NCBI GenBank assembly: GCA_021772705.1
Contig: JAJFLN010000839.1
Location: 1-7,086 of the forward strand
Origin: Candidatus Cloacimonadota bacterium
Lineage (GTDB): Bacteria; Muiribacteriota; UBA6191; JACPRK01
Direction: 5' to 3'
Length of the DNA: 7,086 nucleotides
The notes below the pieces were generated by a model, which searched no databases, was not told the DNA's origin, and saw only the letters and a program-made list of their open reading frames with translations. The position numbers and the translations under genes are program-made. Position 1 is the stretch's first letter. The number at the start of each line of letters is the position of its first letter. Shown here one piece after another: positions 5,528 to 7,086 of the stretch.

Positions 5528-6985
5528 ATGCTAGTTGGAACTTTTTGGCTGGGAGTCCTGGCCAGCTGGATAAGCAAGGCGCTCGCGTTCATCGTGATGA
5601 TCGCCATCATCGCCTTCGTCCACGAGATGGGACACCACCTGATCGCAAAGATGTCGGGTGTGAAGGTCTACGAGTTTTCCCTCGGATTCGGACACAAGAT
5701 CTGGGGCCGCCAGTGGGGCGAAACGGAATACACCCTGCGCTGGATTCCACTCGGTGCCTTTGTCCGTCCTGCGGGGATGAACCCCGACGAGGATGAGGCA
5801 GAGGGAGAATCGGACCTGAAGGGACGTAGCTTCGGGGAGAAGAACTTCTTCATCAAGCAGGCAATTCTCGCTGGCGGTGCAGCTGGCAACATCCTGTTCG
5901 CTGCCCTGGTCTTCACAGCCTACTTTCACATCCAGGGATTGCAGTCCAGCAACATCCTGGTGAGCGTGGCCAGCCCGGGCAAACCGGCCGCCACCGCCGG
6001 TGTCCTGAAGGGCGACATCATCACCGCCCTGGACGGAAAGGCTCTCACCAGTCACCGGGACGGTATCAAGTACATCAATGCCCATGCAGGTGAACCGGTC
6101 AAGGTCGAGGTCTTGCGCTACTCGCCGGCTCCCGACGTGACTCTCCAGGGTCCCGACATCGGCCTGGAAGGAACCCTGTCCATATCTCCCCTGGGTGCCC
6201 AGTTCGAGATAGCCAAGATCGAACCGGGAATGGGAGCTGACAAGGCCGGACTGGTCATCGGCGATTTGATCGCCTCCGTGGGCGACAAGAGGATCGACAC
6301 ATTCAGGAGTCTGGAAGACCTAATGAAGAGTCTCCGGCAGGGTCCGGCTCCGCTCAAGATCAAGAAACCGAGCAGGCTCGTCTTGACGGTCGTCCCAGAA
6401 GCTCAGGCCAGCGGTGTCGGTCTCATCGGCATCGGAGTCCACGAACATCTCTTCGGTCCTCGAAAGCCGATCCAGTTCTCCGAGGCCGTCAAGAAGGGTT
6501 TCCGGCATACCATCGACGGTGTGTTCATGATCTACCAGCAGGCCGTCGGTCTGCTGGTCACATCCATTGGCAAGATGACGGTACCCAAGGAAGTGGGCGG
6601 CCCCCTCATGATTGCCAGCGAGATTGCTCGCGGCGTCGACATCGGCTGGATCTACCTGCTCCGCCTGACGGGATTGCTCTCTCTGGCCATCGGAGTCTTC
6701 AATCTGCTTCCCATCCCGGCCCTCGATGGCGGTCGCATGTTCGTGCTGCTCATCAAGACCATCCTGGAACTGGGGCACCTGGTGCTTCGACCCAGAGCGG
6801 AGTCTCACGAGGTCATCGGAGCCCGAGGCGAAGAGGTCCTTCACTTCATGGGTTTTGTCTTCCTCATCTTCCTCATCATCGTGGTGAGCTGGAAGGATGT
6901 TCGGCAGATGATGGGGGACGACGGCAACCCCATGCCCGCAGCCTCGACGAGCACTCCCGCCACGACTCCCACGTCCAGTCCTTGA
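5528..6985 (+). CDS. rseP: RseP-type site-2 intramembrane zinc metalloprotease
   Basis: RseP cleaves within the membrane, classically anti-sigma factors after a first cut, releasing envelope-stress sigma factors, and also clears signal peptides. The active-site HEMGH lies at 32-36 in the first membrane helix (about 19-37). The zinc-ligand motif LLPIPALDGG, with Asp400, lies in the third helix (about 373-409). Other landmarks are the GFG loop (53-55), a second helix (about 111-135), two tandem PDZ modules (about 143-215 and 225-300), GGP at 357-359 and a last helix (about 437-455). The 485 aa exceed E. coli RseP (450), partly through a Thr/Ser/Pro-rich tail (about 467-485). The usual AGPxxN motif of helix 2 reads AGGAAGN, with Ala replacing the conserved Pro. 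ATG 5528 has GAGAGGG 7 nt upstream. No sigma or anti-sigma gene is visible nearby, so the substrate is unknown. Confidence 0.94.
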   Translation: MLVGTFWLGVLASWISKALAFIVMIAIIAFVHEMGHHLIAKMSGVKVYEFSLGFGHKIWGRQWGETEYTLRWIPLGAFVRPAGMNPDEDEAEGESDLKGRSFGEKNFFIKQAILAGGAAGNILFAALVFTAYFHIQGLQSSNILVSVASPGKPAATAGVLKGDIITALDGKALTSHRDGIKYINAHAGEPVKVEVLRYSPAPDVTLQGPDIGLEGTLSISPLGAQFEIAKIEPGMGADKAGLVIGDLIASVGDKRIDTFRSLEDLMKSLRQGPAPLKIKKPSRLVLTVVPEAQASGVGLIGIGVHEHLFGPRKPIQFSEAVKKGFRHTIDGVFMIYQQAVGLLVTSIGKMTVPKEVGGPLMIASEIARGVDIGWIYLLRLTGLLSLAIGVFNLLPIPALDGGRMFVLLIKTILELGHLVLRPRAESHEVIGARGEEVLHFMGFVFLIFLIIVVSWKDVRQMMGDDGNPMPAASTSTPATTPTSSP

Positions 6986-7039
6986 CCCCCATGGGGCTAA
7001 CGGCAATACCCATGAATTACTGGAAGAAATGTTTGAAAA

Positions 7040-7085
7040 CGAGGGCTCTGCCCTCGAACTCCCGCCAGGGGCCATGGGCCCCTGG
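7040..7085. other. Two adjacent perfect hairpins after rseP, at the window edge
   Basis: CGAGGGC (7040-7046) pairs with GCCCTCG (7050-7056) across a TCT loop. CCAGGGGCC (7065-7073) pairs with GGCCCCTGG (7077-7085) across an ATG loop. They start 55 bp beyond the rseP stop. Either could terminate the operon, but any U tract after the second would lie outside the window. Two short frames are also open to the edge here (from ATG 6991 or 7012, and from ATG 7029); neither has a convincing Shine-Dalgarno or a recognisable product. Confidence 0.5.
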
Positions 7086-7086
7086 A

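Noticed and set aside
6991..7086. Start of a further gene at the right edge (ATG 6991, 7012 or 7029)
   Set aside because: At most 32 codons are visible, the frames compete, none has a proper Shine-Dalgarno, and two perfect hairpins occupy the stretch.
1..7086. A novel defence, secretion or mobile system
   Set aside because: Every substantial plus-strand ORF is a recognised core gene in conserved order. There are no transposases, integrases, tRNAs or toxin-antitoxin-like pairs in the window.

Overview
The window is a compact, all-plus-strand housekeeping block in the order rpsB - tsf - pyrH - frr - uppS - cdsA - rseP. This is a widely conserved bacterial synteny that links translation (ribosomal protein S2, EF-Ts, ribosome recycling factor), UTP supply (UMP kinase) and envelope building (undecaprenyl-PP synthase, CDP-diacylglycerol synthase, site-2 protease). 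The DNA is GC-rich, and GTG and TTG starts are used beside ATG. The site-2 protease has two PDZ modules, the arrangement seen in RseP of diderm bacteria, so a GC-rich Gram-negative-type bacterium is likely. EF-Ts is the short (about 215 aa) form, unlike the 283-aa enterobacterial one. I cannot name the phylum from sequence alone.

Layout. Positions 1-293 are non-coding. They hold a half-copy of a REP-like palindrome (7-22), a sigma70-like promoter (TTGACT, 17 bp, TAGATT; 115-143) and a strongly foldable rpsB leader (171-269) just upstream of a good Shine-Dalgarno. rpsB (294-1595) encodes an S2 with a normal core and a tail of about 200 residues that includes 13 tandem 18-bp units (1203-1436). 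tsf (1639-2286) follows after 43 bp and ends at a rho-independent terminator (2297-2324). So rpsB-tsf is probably one transcription unit, or is partly separated by attenuation from the downstream group pyrH (2391-3158), frr (3202-3765), uppS (3843-4619), cdsA (4609-5409, overlapping uppS by 11 bp) and rseP (5528-6985). The last 100 bp contain two perfect hairpins and no gene I can support.

How the parts fit. S2 and EF-Ts are made together under a leader that looks built for feedback. UMP kinase feeds pyrimidine nucleotides to RNA, to CTP (the CdsA substrate) and to UDP-sugars. Frr recycles ribosomes. UppS makes the C55 lipid carrier and CdsA makes CDP-diacylglycerol. RseP would act in envelope-stress signalling or clearance of membrane peptides. 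dxr, which often sits in this cluster (between frr and uppS, or between cdsA and rseP), is absent from both places.

I do not see an undescribed multi-gene system here. The points most worth a second look are the expanded S2 tail with its regularly spaced GGAGG motifs, the mutually exclusive folds in the rpsB leader, the uncertain uppS start, the missing dxr, and the paired hairpins after rseP.
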